Below are positions 48,496 through 57,215 of a stretch of 64,000 bases of DNA, piece after piece. The translations under genes were made by a program, and so were the position numbers. The notes beneath the pieces are model-generated. The model was not told where the DNA came from. It saw nothing but the letters and a program-made list of their open reading frames with translations, and made no database searches. Within the stretch, counting starts at the first letter, position 1. The number at the start of each line of letters is the position of its first letter. The DNA is from Acidobacteriota bacterium (GTDB lineage Bacteria; Acidobacteriota; Holophagae; Acanthopleuribacterales; Acanthopleuribacteraceae), in NCBI GenBank assembly GCA_020439745.1, contig JAGQSC010000019.1:548794-612793 (forward strand), given 5' to 3'.

Positions 48496-49242
48496 ATGTC
48501 TACGATCTTGGTATCCAACGATGATGGCTATTTTGCCGAGGGAATCGCGATCTTGCGCGAAGCGCTTAGACCACTTGGCCGAGTGATCAGCGTGGCACCG
48601 GATCGCGATTGTTCGGGCATAAGCCATAAACTGTCCATTCACACACCGTTGAGGCTCCGTGAAGTGGGCGATGATGCCTATGCCGTCAACGGCAGTCCTG
48701 CCGACTGCATTCATTTGGCGATCCATGCGGTACTGGACGACCAAAAACCCGATGTGGTCATTTCTGGCATCAATCACGGGCTTAATCTAGGTGAGGATGT
48801 GGCGTATTCTGGGACTGTGGCTGCAGCCTACGAAGGCTTTGCTCAAGGCATACCTTCAATCGCCGTATCGGCTGGTAGGTCTCATGGCAGCTTCAACTTT
48901 GTGGGTGCTGCAGAAGTGGCCGTCGATTTTGCGCGCAAAGTGATTGAGGGTGACCCCGTATTTCGCCAGGCGGTGTGGAACATCAATGTACCGCACGATC
49001 CCATCCGTGGTGTCCGTTATGCGCGATTAGACAATCGCAGCTTCAAGAGCTCAGTGGTCAAGCGAACCGATCCCCGAGGCCAGGACTATTATTGGTTGGG
49101 ACCCTACTACCCGGAATTCCAACGTGGCGAAAAAACGGATTATGAAGCCTACCAAAACGGCTTCATCTCAGTGACACCGCTTAAAGTGGAAATGACCCAC
49201 GAAACGATCCTCGACCGTTTACTTAAGACACTGCCATCCTAA
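48496..49242 (+). CDS. surE: 5'/3'-nucleotidase SurE
   Basis: A metal-dependent phosphatase of nucleoside monophosphates linked to stationary-phase survival. The protein of 248 residues opens MSTILVSNDDGYFAEGIAIL (metal-binding Asp pair). It has APDRDCSGISHKLS, the NGSPADCIHLAIHAV segment, and SGINHGLNLGEDVAYSGTVAAAYEG. ATG 48496 is preferred to ATG 48487, which overlaps the -10 hexamer, and to GTG 48400, which adds unrelated sequence. It converges with the nucleotidyltransferase, whose stop overlaps by four bases. Confidence 0.93.
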   Translation: MSTILVSNDDGYFAEGIAILREALRPLGRVISVAPDRDCSGISHKLSIHTPLRLREVGDDAYAVNGSPADCIHLAIHAVLDDQKPDVVISGINHGLNLGEDVAYSGTVAAAYEGFAQGIPSIAVSAGRSHGSFNFVGAAEVAVDFARKVIEGDPVFRQAVWNINVPHDPIRGVRYARLDNRSFKSSVVKRTDPRGQDYYWLGPYYPEFQRGEKTDYEAYQNGFISVTPLKVEMTHETILDRLLKTLPS

Positions 49243-50312
49243 TCCAGCCCTTTGTGATTCCCAGTCACTGTGCGGATCAAGTGCCACCAACGCCTCAGAT
49301 ACAATCGCAGGAGCCCTCCCTGACCGTAACGCTGACGCATATAACTTGGCTTGGGCACCAGTTGCGTAAGGATATAGGCAGCACGTTGACCAAGTGAGAG
49401 GTATTTCAATCGCGCCAAGGATTTGGCCGTTCTGGGGTGGAATCGGCTCAACGGTTCAAATTGATTGTGGTATGGTGCGGGTATCGATGAGTCGAAATAG
49501 GTTGCGCACAGGTGCATCATTCGCTTGAAGGCTTTGTCCCAACCCATTTGTTCCGCGAGCGCTAAACAGGCGTCCCAGTTCGGTGGTTGCTTCTGGATCA
49601 ATAAGTGTACATCCAAGAGTCGAAGCAATGTCAGTTCCTGTTCGCTATGACCCAGGAGTGCATGAGCACTCAAGTAAACCAGATTGGCATGGGTATTGAG
49701 TTGCAACAATGGGTGTTGTTCATTCACTTCGGCGCGTAAGCGTTCATAGGATGCCTCATGCGCAACGATTTTACTGAGTAACTCGAAATGCACTTCAAGT
49801 TGCACATGTCCGCCCGGCCCTCCGAAATAGACATCGTGATGTGTGGTCGCGGATTGGATTTTGTGGGCCACTTCATAGTCACGATCATGAGCTTGTTCTG
49901 GTAAATAGCTTAATGTTTCCAACAGTTTACGTGTAACCGTGCGTTCGTCTCCTTGAATCCAAAAATCCAAATCCAACATAGGCCGGCAGGTGGGGTGGGG
50001 ATAGAGGCCCATCAAAACCGAACCCTTCAGCCAGATGGGCCGTATGCCGCCATGGCTGAGCGTTGCATTGATTCGATCACGCTCGTGCAGAAAGAGCTCG
50101 TTCTGCGCGAGCGTTTGAATGGCTTTTTTCTTATGTACGAGCACTTCGTTACTTTGAAACAGATACCAAACCAGAGGGCCCAATTCCTCTTCAGCAATGG
50201 ACGCCTGTATCTCAGGCTCAAGTAATTCAGATCGGGCTTGGCCAGACAGTGTGAGCGCGATGTCTCGTGCGATTCGCCGTTTCAAGTCGGTCACGTTGAG
50301 GTCCGGTTGCAA
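49239..50312 (-). CDS. Nucleotidyltransferase-fold protein (NTP_transf_5 type)
   Basis: A protein of 357 residues. The central block IWLKGSVLMGLYPHPTCRPMLDLDFWI has the GSxxMG and DxD pattern of the uncharacterised nucleotidyltransferase family found near PqqD, HPr-kinase-like and asparagine-synthetase-like genes in lasso-peptide and related clusters. VQLEVHFEL provides a third acidic residue. An all-helical C-terminal half ends in a basic segment. It is transcribed away from the kinase gene with only 47 bases between starts, so the two probably share a control region. The role of this family in RiPP loci is largely unknown. Confidence 0.75.
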   Translation of the reverse strand: MQPDLNVTDLKRRIARDIALTLSGQARSELLEPEIQASIAEEELGPLVWYLFQSNEVLVHKKKAIQTLAQNELFLHERDRINATLSHGGIRPIWLKGSVLMGLYPHPTCRPMLDLDFWIQGDERTVTRKLLETLSYLPEQAHDRDYEVAHKIQSATTHHDVYFGGPGGHVQLEVHFELLSKIVAHEASYERLRAEVNEQHPLLQLNTHANLVYLSAHALLGHSEQELTLLRLLDVHLLIQKQPPNWDACLALAEQMGWDKAFKRMMHLCATYFDSSIPAPYHNQFEPLSRFHPRTAKSLARLKYLSLGQRAAYILTQLVPKPSYMRQRYGQGGLLRLYLRRWWHLIRTVTGNHKGLD

Positions 50313-50333
50313 ATCATGCCTACATTTTATAGT
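50307..50333 (+). promoter_or_regulatory. Candidate promoter of the RiPP operon
   Basis: TTGCAA (50307-50312) and TATAGT (50328-50333) with a short 15-base spacer. A GGAG ribosome-binding site follows at 50351, before GTG 50360. The -35 overlaps the first codons of the divergent nucleotidyltransferase gene. Confidence 0.4.
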
Positions 50334-50359
50334 GTGAAGAACTTTGAAGCGGAGAAAGA

Positions 50360-51082
50360 GTGTTTAACTACCGGGTGGCAGGCATGAATGTGATGGCGTC
50401 TCACCGGGCAGCACTTTCAACGGATGGTGCGGCCGATGGGTGGGTAACCATTCGCTTTTCGCAGCAGGCTGAATGCTTGGCAGATGACATCCCTGTTCCC
50501 GGAGGCCCTAATCTTTGCGTGGTTGCTCGTGATGGTAAAGAAGCCCGAATTAGCGGGGTTAAGGATGAACTCGACTGGCGAGCAGTACAAATACGGCGTG
50601 TGTTGCCCTTTGCCGCCGCGCTGCAAGGGCACCTCACCTTGCATGCCTGTGGGTTGGTGCTGCAGGACTGTGCCGTTGCCGTGGTGGGAGAAAGCGGAGT
50701 GGGTAAAAGCACGTTGGCGCGTTTCTTGATTGCCCATTGGGTGGTTGCTGCCGACGACTTGCTGCCATGCCGATTTCGTGTCGGCAAGCCAGTCGTGCCT
50801 CTGGTGGATCGTGACGTTAGATTGGGTCACATTTGCTTCATGGAACGCGATCTTGGGGCCGAGCGCCCCAGGCTCGTGCCATTGGATCCGCCGGAGGTAA
50901 TGCAGAATCTGCTGCGACACGGCTTTGGCGAATTACGGCAACAAGCGATCTGGTCCTTTCAATTCGATCGTTATGGTGTTCTTTCTAAATCTGTGCCGGG
51001 ACACCGGTTAACGGTTCCCGACGATCTTTGCAAACTACCCGACACCGAGACGCTCCTGCGAGAATTGGTACAGGCGTCATGA
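50360..51082 (+). CDS. HPr-kinase-like P-loop protein
   Basis: A protein of 240 residues. The C-terminal half is HprK-like, with Walker A VVGESGVGKSTLARFL near residue 115 and Walker B-like VVAADDLLPCRF. The N-terminal about 85 residues form a beta-rich domain. Relatives in lasso-peptide clusters phosphorylate the C-terminal residue of the precursor (established for ThcoK/PadeK-type kinases); others belong to the uncharacterised HPr-rel-A cassette. This precursor ends in Gly with no Ser near the end, so another role is possible. GTG 50360 has GGAG five bases upstream. It overlaps the cyclase gene (ATGA). Confidence 0.75.
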   Translation: MFNYRVAGMNVMASHRAALSTDGAADGWVTIRFSQQAECLADDIPVPGGPNLCVVARDGKEARISGVKDELDWRAVQIRRVLPFAAALQGHLTLHACGLVLQDCAVAVVGESGVGKSTLARFLIAHWVVAADDLLPCRFRVGKPVVPLVDRDVRLGHICFMERDLGAERPRLVPLDPPEVMQNLLRHGFGELRQQAIWSFQFDRYGVLSKSVPGHRLTVPDDLCKLPDTETLLRELVQAS

Positions 51083-52947
51083 GCGGAATTTTTGCCATCG
51101 TTCACTGGGATGGCCAGCCCGTTGATCCGGGTGAATTGAATCGGGGCCTTGATCTGATGGTGCACCGCGGCCCCCACGGCTTGAAAAAATGGGTGCAGGC
51201 AAACGTAGGTTTGGCGTATGCCCATTTTGAGCATGATAAACAGGCCAAGCTCGCCAATCAGCCGTTGGAGATGGATGGCACGACTGTGGCCGCGTCTTTG
51301 ACGCTATTCCGCCGTAAGGAGCTCGCAGTCAAGCTCGGAGTCGACCCTTCGGTGGGCGATGCGGCTTTGGTGCTGGCGGCCTACCGCAAATGGGACCGCG
51401 ACCTGTTTGATCATCTAGATGGCGACTTTGCTCTGGTCATTTGGGACGCGAACAGGAAGAGGCTCCTAGCGGCCAGAGACCACCTAGGCGCGAAACCTAT
51501 GTTTTATGCTGTTCGTGGAAAAACCGTTTATTTCGCCAGCGAACCCAAACAGATCCTGTGTCAGAAGGGGTTTGAAGTGGCACCCGACCCGTTGGTAGTG
51601 GGCGAGTTTCTGTTCCAGCGGTTCGAAGACACCACCCACACATTCTTTAAGGGTGTAAAACGCTTGTTGCCCGGTCACTACCTGGACATGCAGCATGAAA
51701 ACGCCTTGCCGGTCCGTTATTGGATGCCAGCGATGGAGGAACGGCACCAATTCGCAAGCGAACAGGATTACTTTGATCATTTCCGCGACCTGCTGGTGGA
51801 GGCAGTGTCCGTTCGGCTGAACGTGGATCACCCCGTGGGTTGCCATTTGAGTGGCGGTCTGGATTCCACCTCCATTGTCATGTGTGCCGACCATTTGGCC
51901 CGAACAGGACAAACGCCTCCTTTGGTGGCCATCTCTGCGGGCTACGCGCAACCTGCTTGCAACGAAACGCCTGAAATCATGTCGGTGGCCAAGCAACTCA
52001 GTTTCTCCCATGAACTTTTCACCGCGGACAACCAACCTTTGTTGGACGATCTCAATGAAGTCATGTTTCAGGCCGATCAACCCTATGCGGATATGGGTCA
52101 GGGTACCTTTCTTGAAACGGTGCGTTGTTTGAACGCCCATGGAGCAAAACGGCTGATCATGGGATTTGGTGGCGATGAGGTGTTGACAGAAGGCTACTAC
52201 GTTCGAGATTTGGTATTGCGCCGACAGTATCTGAAGGCCATAGGTGAGGTGATGCACATCCATCGCAGCGGCGCGTCACATTGGCCTTTGTGGCGCATTG
52301 GGTGGGACACATTTAAGACACTTGTCCCGGTAAGGCACAAGATGCGCATCAAGAGTTGGCTAGGCGCAAAGCGGTGGCATCCTCCGAATTTTATTGAACC
52401 GCGGTTTGCGGAACAATATGGACGCTATCCCGCCGTTGTCAGCGACGAGCTTCCGCCGCATGTATCGATCACGCAACGAACAACTTGGCAAGACATCACC
52501 CACCCCAACACGGTTTGGCTGTTGGATTTGTACGAACCCAAAGGCGCCTACGCGGGGTATGATATCTGCTACCCGTTTTTGGATCGACGCCTGATTGAAT
52601 TTGTGTTTTCCGTGCCACTGGAAGTGAGGATTGCAGGTCCGAAATGGAAAACATTGGTTCGCAGGGCATTGGTTGACTGGCTTCCTGAAGCGGTGCAGGC
52701 GCGCCGATTGAAAGTAGATCTGAACGACTACGTGATTCAAAGTGTGGTTCGCGAGGTCAAGCAGCTCAAGTCCCTGCTGGAAAGTGACGATAGGTGGTGT
52801 AGCGGCGCGTGGGTTAACCGGAATCGATATCTGGAACACCTACATCGTTTCTCACACTCAGAAGTGACAAATATCTCGCACATACGTGACTTATGGTATC
52901 CTGCGTGCCTGGAATTGTGGCTAAGGGGTTTCAATAATTATGAGTAA
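51079..52947 (+). CDS. Asparagine-synthetase-like macrocyclase (lasso C-protein type)
   Basis: A protein of 622 residues with asparagine-synthetase-B architecture. The N-terminal class II amidotransferase-like domain starts MSGIFAIVHWDG, with Ser in place of the catalytic Cys2, so glutaminase activity is not expected. The C-terminal synthetase domain has the ATP-pyrophosphatase loop CHLSGGLDSTSIV near residue 255 and the later YPFLDRRLIEFVFSVP. Lasso cyclases use this domain to adenylate an Asp/Glu side chain and close the ring on the new N-terminus. Immediate overlap with the precursor gene supports that role. Ordinary AsnB is excluded by the missing Cys. ATG 51079 replaces an ATG at 51028 inside the kinase gene. 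Confidence 0.82.
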   Translation: MSGIFAIVHWDGQPVDPGELNRGLDLMVHRGPHGLKKWVQANVGLAYAHFEHDKQAKLANQPLEMDGTTVAASLTLFRRKELAVKLGVDPSVGDAALVLAAYRKWDRDLFDHLDGDFALVIWDANRKRLLAARDHLGAKPMFYAVRGKTVYFASEPKQILCQKGFEVAPDPLVVGEFLFQRFEDTTHTFFKGVKRLLPGHYLDMQHENALPVRYWMPAMEERHQFASEQDYFDHFRDLLVEAVSVRLNVDHPVGCHLSGGLDSTSIVMCADHLARTGQTPPLVAISAGYAQPACNETPEIMSVAKQLSFSHELFTADNQPLLDDLNEVMFQADQPYADMGQGTFLETVRCLNAHGAKRLIMGFGGDEVLTEGYYVRDLVLRRQYLKAIGEVMHIHRSGASHWPLWRIGWDTFKTLVPVRHKMRIKSWLGAKRWHPPNFIEPRFAEQYGRYPAVVSDELPPHVSITQRTTWQDITHPNTVWLLDLYEPKGAYAGYDICYPFLDRRLIEFVFSVPLEVRIAGPKWKTLVRRALVDWLPEAVQARRLKVDLNDYVIQSVVREVKQLKSLLESDDRWCSGAWVNRNRYLEHLHRFSHSEVTNISHIRDLWYPACLELWLRGFNNYE

Positions 52948-53104
52948 CAATGAATTCGAGCAAAAAAATCAGGAAAAAGATGCAAAGAAACCCTACACAA
53001 CCCCAAGGTTAGAAATCTTGGGTCTCATTTTTGAAGTCACCCAAAAATCGGGCGGTGCTGAAGATGGCGGAGCAGCCATGATGGATAAGATGGGTCAGGG
53101 TTAG
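52940..53104 (+). CDS. Lasso-like RiPP precursor peptide
   Basis: A 54-residue peptide. The N-terminal part is charged and ends in the leader signature YTTPRLEILGLIFEVTQ (residues 19-35). This gives Y-x2-P-x-L-x3-G-x5-T, the pattern by which B1/PqqD-type proteins recognise lasso leaders, with Thr at position -2 of the predicted cut. The predicted core is KSGGAEDGGAAMMDKMGQG. Ring closure would have to use Asp7 or Glu6, since positions 8 and 9 are Gly. The ATG lies eight bases inside the cyclase gene, so the two are coupled. An atypical precursor of a related non-lasso class is the main alternative. Confidence 0.72.
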   Translation: MSNNEFEQKNQEKDAKKPYTTPRLEILGLIFEVTQKSGGAEDGGAAMMDKMGQG

Positions 53105-53116
53105 CGCGCTCTGTAG

Positions 53117-53902
53117 GTGTTCCTAACAAGACTATTCATTGCCTCTGACAAAACAGTTCGTCGTCTATGTCGTTTGCTAACAGCCACCCATGAGGGCTTC
53201 TGGCTGGGGGTGTTGCGGCCGTCGCGATTTGCCGAAGTCGCGAAGATCCAGTACGGCCAATGGGCGCGTTATCAATCCGATGAACACAATAAAGCGGGTC
53301 TATTCGACTGGGAGGAACAGGCAATTGCGAAGTGGTTTCCTGCCTCAGGGCCTCTTTTGCTTGGAGCCTGCGGAGGTGGGCGTGAACTGTTGGCTCTGGC
53401 TGGAAAGAGCTACCAAATGACGGGATTTGAATGCCAGCCGTCGCTGGTTAGCTATGCCCAGTCCCTCTTATCACGTGAGGGCGTTGAGGCAGAGATCTTG
53501 CTCACGGATCCGGATGAAGTACCTCGATTTGATCGGTCTTTTCAAGCGGCCATTCTCGGCTGGGGCGCCTATATTCACATCATTGGCCGTGATCGACGGA
53601 TCCGCATTCTAAGAAAAATGGCCGATCAACTCGAACCTGACGCGCCGATTCTGATTTCCTTTTTCGTCCGTCATGAGGCATCCAAACGCATCAAATGGAT
53701 CTACTGGGTGGCCAAAGCGGTAAGTCTTTTAACCTTCAATCGCCGAAAGGTCGAACTCGGAGATACGTTGGAAGGCACGTTTGACCATTATTTCACGGAA
53801 GAAGAGGTTAGAGACGAACTGTCCGCTGCGGGTTTGAGCGTGGTCCACTATGCAGCCAAGCCCTTCGGACATGCAGTGGGCATCAAACAACAGGGACGAT
53901 GA
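53117..53902 (+). CDS. SAM-dependent methyltransferase-like protein
   Basis: A protein of 261 residues. A helical N-terminus of about 75 residues precedes a class I methyltransferase fold. Motif I is LLLGACGGGRELLALAG near residue 80, then FECQPSLVSYAQSLL and the acidic strand at AAILGWGAYIHI, and a C-terminal YFTEEEVRDELSAAGLSVVHY. It lies 12 bases after the precursor and could modify the peptide, though a glycan substrate is equally open. GTG 53117 has no clear Shine-Dalgarno; the exact start is uncertain. Its end overlaps the convergent PqqD gene by 20 bases. Confidence 0.75.
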   Translation: MFLTRLFIASDKTVRRLCRLLTATHEGFWLGVLRPSRFAEVAKIQYGQWARYQSDEHNKAGLFDWEEQAIAKWFPASGPLLLGACGGGRELLALAGKSYQMTGFECQPSLVSYAQSLLSREGVEAEILLTDPDEVPRFDRSFQAAILGWGAYIHIIGRDRRIRILRKMADQLEPDAPILISFFVRHEASKRIKWIYWVAKAVSLLTFNRRKVELGDTLEGTFDHYFTEEEVRDELSAAGLSVVHYAAKPFGHAVGIKQQGR

Positions 53903-54155
53903 GCCTACGCGCCACTAAATCGTCGATCAGAATTTTTATGTCTTGGTCCAGCAGCGTTGCATGTACATCGTAGGCGTGGATCAATGCTTGATGAATCTCT
54001 GGAACGGACATACCCTGTTCTAGCAGACGCCAAACGTCCTGACCGGTTTGGTTAAGTCGTAAATATTGTCCAGACTCCAAATCAAGTAACAGCGTCTCTT
54101 GTTCAAAAATCTGAACCCTAACCCGTGGCGAAATAGTGAATTGCGGTGCATTCAT
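53883..54155 (-). CDS. PqqD-family RiPP recognition element protein
   Basis: A protein of 90 residues, matching the small winged-helix PqqD fold: PRVRVQIFEQETLLLDLESGQYLRLNQTGQDVWRLLEQGMSVPEIHQAL and a C-terminal helix ending DLVARRLIV. In lasso systems this protein (B1) binds the leader YxxPxL motif and presents it to protease and cyclase. It is on the opposite strand to the precursor, 26 bases after the glycan transferase gene, so it appears to be the last gene of the leftward glycan operon. Confidence 0.85.
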   Translation of the reverse strand: MNAPQFTISPRVRVQIFEQETLLLDLESGQYLRLNQTGQDVWRLLEQGMSVPEIHQALIHAYDVHATLLDQDIKILIDDLVARRLIVPVV

Positions 54156-54181
54156 CAGCTACTCTATTTTCTCGAAGGGCG

Positions 54182-55165
54182 TCAACCCTTTGAACATCTT
54201 CGTTCGCGATGCTCCACTAACGATACAAGCAGGGTGAACAACGCGCAAGCGGTGCCAAGTGGCAACCACATTTGCCGATCCGTGTGCTTGCAAACTAAGG
54301 TAATGGTCGCGATCGAGATGCCGAGTAATGCATAAAGCAGGCTGACTTGAGCGTGGGACCAACCACAAATCACCAAACGCTGGTAAAGGTGGCTGCGATG
54401 CGCCTGCCAAACCTTTTCACCTTTTACAATCCGGCGCAGCAGCGTGAAGCTGGCATCCGAAAGCGGCATCCACCAAAACAGTGCCGTCATCAGCAAAGAT
54501 GCACTTGAGTCACCAGAGACACTAAAAGGGAGGACGGCGATCATTCCGCCAACAAAGAAGGAGCCCACATCGCCCATAAAAATGCGGGCAGGGTGCCAGT
54601 TCAATAACAGGAAGCCGGCACATCCCGCCGCGAACAGATATCCTGGCCCATCTCCTGAATAAAGAGACCAGGCGATACCGGCAATCACACCCTGGCTGGC
54701 CACCAGTCCATCGATGCCATCCATGAAATTGGTGAGATTCACCACCGCCACCAGCCATAATGCACTCAACGGCCAGGCGACCCATGTGAGCGCCAGATTT
54801 GCCGGGTCGGGCAGAGGCAGGTGCGAAAGCGGAGAGGTGAACCAAATCAGAACAAAGGCTACCAGGCACTGCGCTAGTAGTCTAAAGCCCCCGGAAATGC
54901 CACCCTTCCAATCATCTAACCATCCGAGCAGGGCCAATGACATGGGTGCAAAGAACCAGCCCAGCCAATCAAGCGAAGTGCCGCCAGCCAAAGCAAATCC
55001 AAGAGTACAGGCTGTTACGATAGCCAAACCGCCACCCCTCGGCGTGGGCGCAGTATGGGATGAGCGATGGTTGGGTCGGTCGAGGGTGCCCCTACGGTTC
55101 AACCAACCCACCAAGAACCTAGTTATGAAAAGGCTGACGGTGAAACTGATGAGGGATGCGATCAA
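54182..55165 (-). CDS. Polyprenyl-phosphate sugar-1-phosphate transferase (WecA/WbpL type)
   Basis: An integral membrane enzyme that starts glycan assembly by moving a sugar-1-phosphate from a UDP-sugar to undecaprenyl phosphate. The protein of 327 residues has about ten transmembrane helices and the MraY/WecA motifs: an early HTAPTPRGGGLAI, NLTNFMDGIDGLVASQ, RIFMGDVGSFFVGG and HRSHLYQRL. Size and motifs fit WbpL better than MraY. It overlaps the epimerase gene by four bases. Confidence 0.9.
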   Translation of the reverse strand: MIASLISFTVSLFITRFLVGWLNRRGTLDRPNHRSSHTAPTPRGGGLAIVTACTLGFALAGGTSLDWLGWFFAPMSLALLGWLDDWKGGISGGFRLLAQCLVAFVLIWFTSPLSHLPLPDPANLALTWVAWPLSALWLVAVVNLTNFMDGIDGLVASQGVIAGIAWSLYSGDGPGYLFAAGCAGFLLLNWHPARIFMGDVGSFFVGGMIAVLPFSVSGDSSASLLMTALFWWMPLSDASFTLLRRIVKGEKVWQAHRSHLYQRLVICGWSHAQVSLLYALLGISIATITLVCKHTDRQMWLPLGTACALFTLLVSLVEHRERRCSKG

Positions 55166-56049
55166 AGCATGTTCTCCTCAATCCAACGTAATACGGATCT
55201 GGGTGACCAACCCAGTTGCGTTCGCGCTGCCTGATCATTGAAGGTCAAGGTAGATGTCATTTTTTGAAACGTATCGCTGCGAAAAGGTGCCGGCAACCGC
55301 AACGCGGCCATCACTTCGCCGGTTACAGCCATCCCTCTTGCCACCCACAGCGGCAAATGATTGGGTGACTTTTTTCCAAACGCCTGACAGATCGCGTCTT
55401 CCAGTTCGCAAAAAGAAGGATGAACGCCATCTGTCAAATGGTAGGTGCCCCCTACCTCTGCGGCTCTTAACACAATCGAAGCCAAATCGTCCGCTAGTAC
55501 CATACTGCGCCTTGCAGCGCCTTCGCCCACACCCAAATACCAGCCCTGTCGAAGCTGTTGGACCATGCGGCCAAAATTTCCGGGTGCCTCCAATCCCACC
55601 ACTAAAGGCAGCCTGAGGGCACAAAAACGGACACTGTGCTTCTCACACCAGGTTCGACACATCTGCTCTGCCTTGAGCTTAGAGCTCCCGTATGCATCCG
55701 TTGGTACAGTCGGGTGATGTTCTGAAATCATCGTGCCAGAGGTCAAACCATATACAGCCACAGAACTGATATAGACGAGCTGCTGCGGTGGTCTGGAAAG
55801 AGCAGCAAGCAGGTTGCGCGTTCCTTGAATATTTACTTCGTTAAACGATCCGGGCTTGCCGTGCGCCAACCCCGCCCCATGAATCACGGTATCAAAAGAC
55901 TGTGGAAGGGCAAACGGCCGGCGCAGATCCTGTTGGATGTCTCCTGGTTTTGTGATGTGACGCGACAACATAACCAAAGCTTGATGCTGTAGCTGTCGGC
56001 TGATGTACTTGCCAACAAACCCCGATCCGCCAGTCAGCAGGATTTTCAT
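55162..56049 (-). CDS. NAD-dependent sugar epimerase/dehydratase
   Basis: A short-chain dehydrogenase-type nucleotide-sugar enzyme of 295 residues. It has the Rossmann motif LLTGGSGFVGKYI at the N-terminus, VYISSVAVYG, and the catalytic YxxxK in DAYGSSKLKAEQM. WbpL neighbours of this type often make the C4-keto or quinovosamine-like sugar that WbpL uses. ATG 56049 overlaps the glycosyltransferase stop; the frame upstream of it is an extension into that gene. Confidence 0.85.
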   Translation of the reverse strand: MKILLTGGSGFVGKYISRQLQHQALVMLSRHITKPGDIQQDLRRPFALPQSFDTVIHGAGLAHGKPGSFNEVNIQGTRNLLAALSRPPQQLVYISSVAVYGLTSGTMISEHHPTVPTDAYGSSKLKAEQMCRTWCEKHSVRFCALRLPLVVGLEAPGNFGRMVQQLRQGWYLGVGEGAARRSMVLADDLASIVLRAAEVGGTYHLTDGVHPSFCELEDAICQAFGKKSPNHLPLWVARGMAVTGEVMAALRLPAPFRSDTFQKMTSTLTFNDQAARTQLGWSPRSVLRWIEENML

Positions 56050-57215
56050 GAAAGCTGTTCGATGGCCTGAATCATGTCCAAGGCCAGTTTCTTGGTACCA
56101 AATTCTGTCTTGGCAAGACGCACGCAACGGTCTCTAAATGAAGCACGCAAATCCGCGTTGTCTGCTAATTGGATTAAGAACTCAGCTGCTTTTTGGGCGT
56201 TGTTGGTGGTCTTTCCGACGCCGTGCGTCTCGATCAACTCCTCCAGCCAACCCTTGGTGGTTTGCACCACTGGCGTACCACATGCCACCGATTCGAACAG
56301 CTTATTGGGCGATGACGTGTTCAAAACCGGCAGCGACATGAGAGGGATCAAAGTGGCTAGTGCGTCCTTCACCTTGCCCATGAGTTGAGTCTTTGGAACA
56401 AGACCGTGTCGGTTCATGTGATGGAGGTCCTGCTGTTGGATGGCTTGATCCAAGGTTTCTTTCAACGGACCATCGCCGAAAATCCAGATCTCAATGTCTG
56501 TTCGACCGAGGAATTTCAACGCAGCACCCACATCTACCAAGAACATGGAGTGATTCACTTCGCCGAGGTTGCCGAAATAGATGGCATAAGGCGTTACAGG
56601 CTTTCGCAAATCGTCAGGAATGAGCGCCAAGTCAATGCCATTGGTAACGGTGGTGATGTTGTGTGTTTTGTAGCGCTGCTGGATATATTGGGTCATTCCT
56701 GGAGATAGGGTCACAACCAGATCAGCTACTCGGTAGGCGAAACGGGCCATAAAGAGTAGGGTGTTTGCCATGAAGCCTTTTTTGAGGAGACCCAATTCAA
56801 TAGCTCCCTGTGGCCATAGGTCACGTACTTCAAAGACAAACTTCTTACGCCGAATGAGACGCGCAATGATCCCCGGAATCATCAGGCTCAGTGGACCTGA
56901 AGACGCAATAGCCAGTTGATATCGGCCGAATAGTGCGTACAGGCTGGCGATCCACATGTAGACGAGAAAACTGAATACTCGCTGCAGTGTTGATTGCTTG
57001 TTGTCGATGCGCACATTAATGATTTTTACGGTGACACCGTTAAATGTTTGGGTGTCGATGAACCTGATGGGACGCAAATCGGATTTTGCATAAACCGCAG
57101 TCACCACGGTTACATTGTGCCCGCGTGCAACCCACTCTCGTGTGAAATCATGGACCCGAGTGCTCCATGATCCCTCAGGGGTTGTGAAATACTGATAGAA
57201 ATAGAAGATGCGCAC
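56046..57215 (-). CDS. GT4-family glycosyltransferase (WbuB-like)
   Basis: A protein of 389 residues with the GT-B fold. The N-terminal domain begins RIFYFYQYFTTPEGSWSTRVHDFTREWVARGHNVTVVT, and the C-terminal nucleotide-sugar site includes the EX7E-like SPNKLFESVACGTPVV. It resembles enzymes that add N-acetylfucosamine-type sugars, but the substrate is not certain. It starts at GTG 57215, which shares one base with the wecB stop. Confidence 0.88.
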   Translation of the reverse strand: MRIFYFYQYFTTPEGSWSTRVHDFTREWVARGHNVTVVTAVYAKSDLRPIRFIDTQTFNGVTVKIINVRIDNKQSTLQRVFSFLVYMWIASLYALFGRYQLAIASSGPLSLMIPGIIARLIRRKKFVFEVRDLWPQGAIELGLLKKGFMANTLLFMARFAYRVADLVVTLSPGMTQYIQQRYKTHNITTVTNGIDLALIPDDLRKPVTPYAIYFGNLGEVNHSMFLVDVGAALKFLGRTDIEIWIFGDGPLKETLDQAIQQQDLHHMNRHGLVPKTQLMGKVKDALATLIPLMSLPVLNTSSPNKLFESVACGTPVVQTTKGWLEELIETHGVGKTTNNAQKAAEFLIQLADNADLRASFRDRCVRLAKTEFGTKKLALDMIQAIEQLS

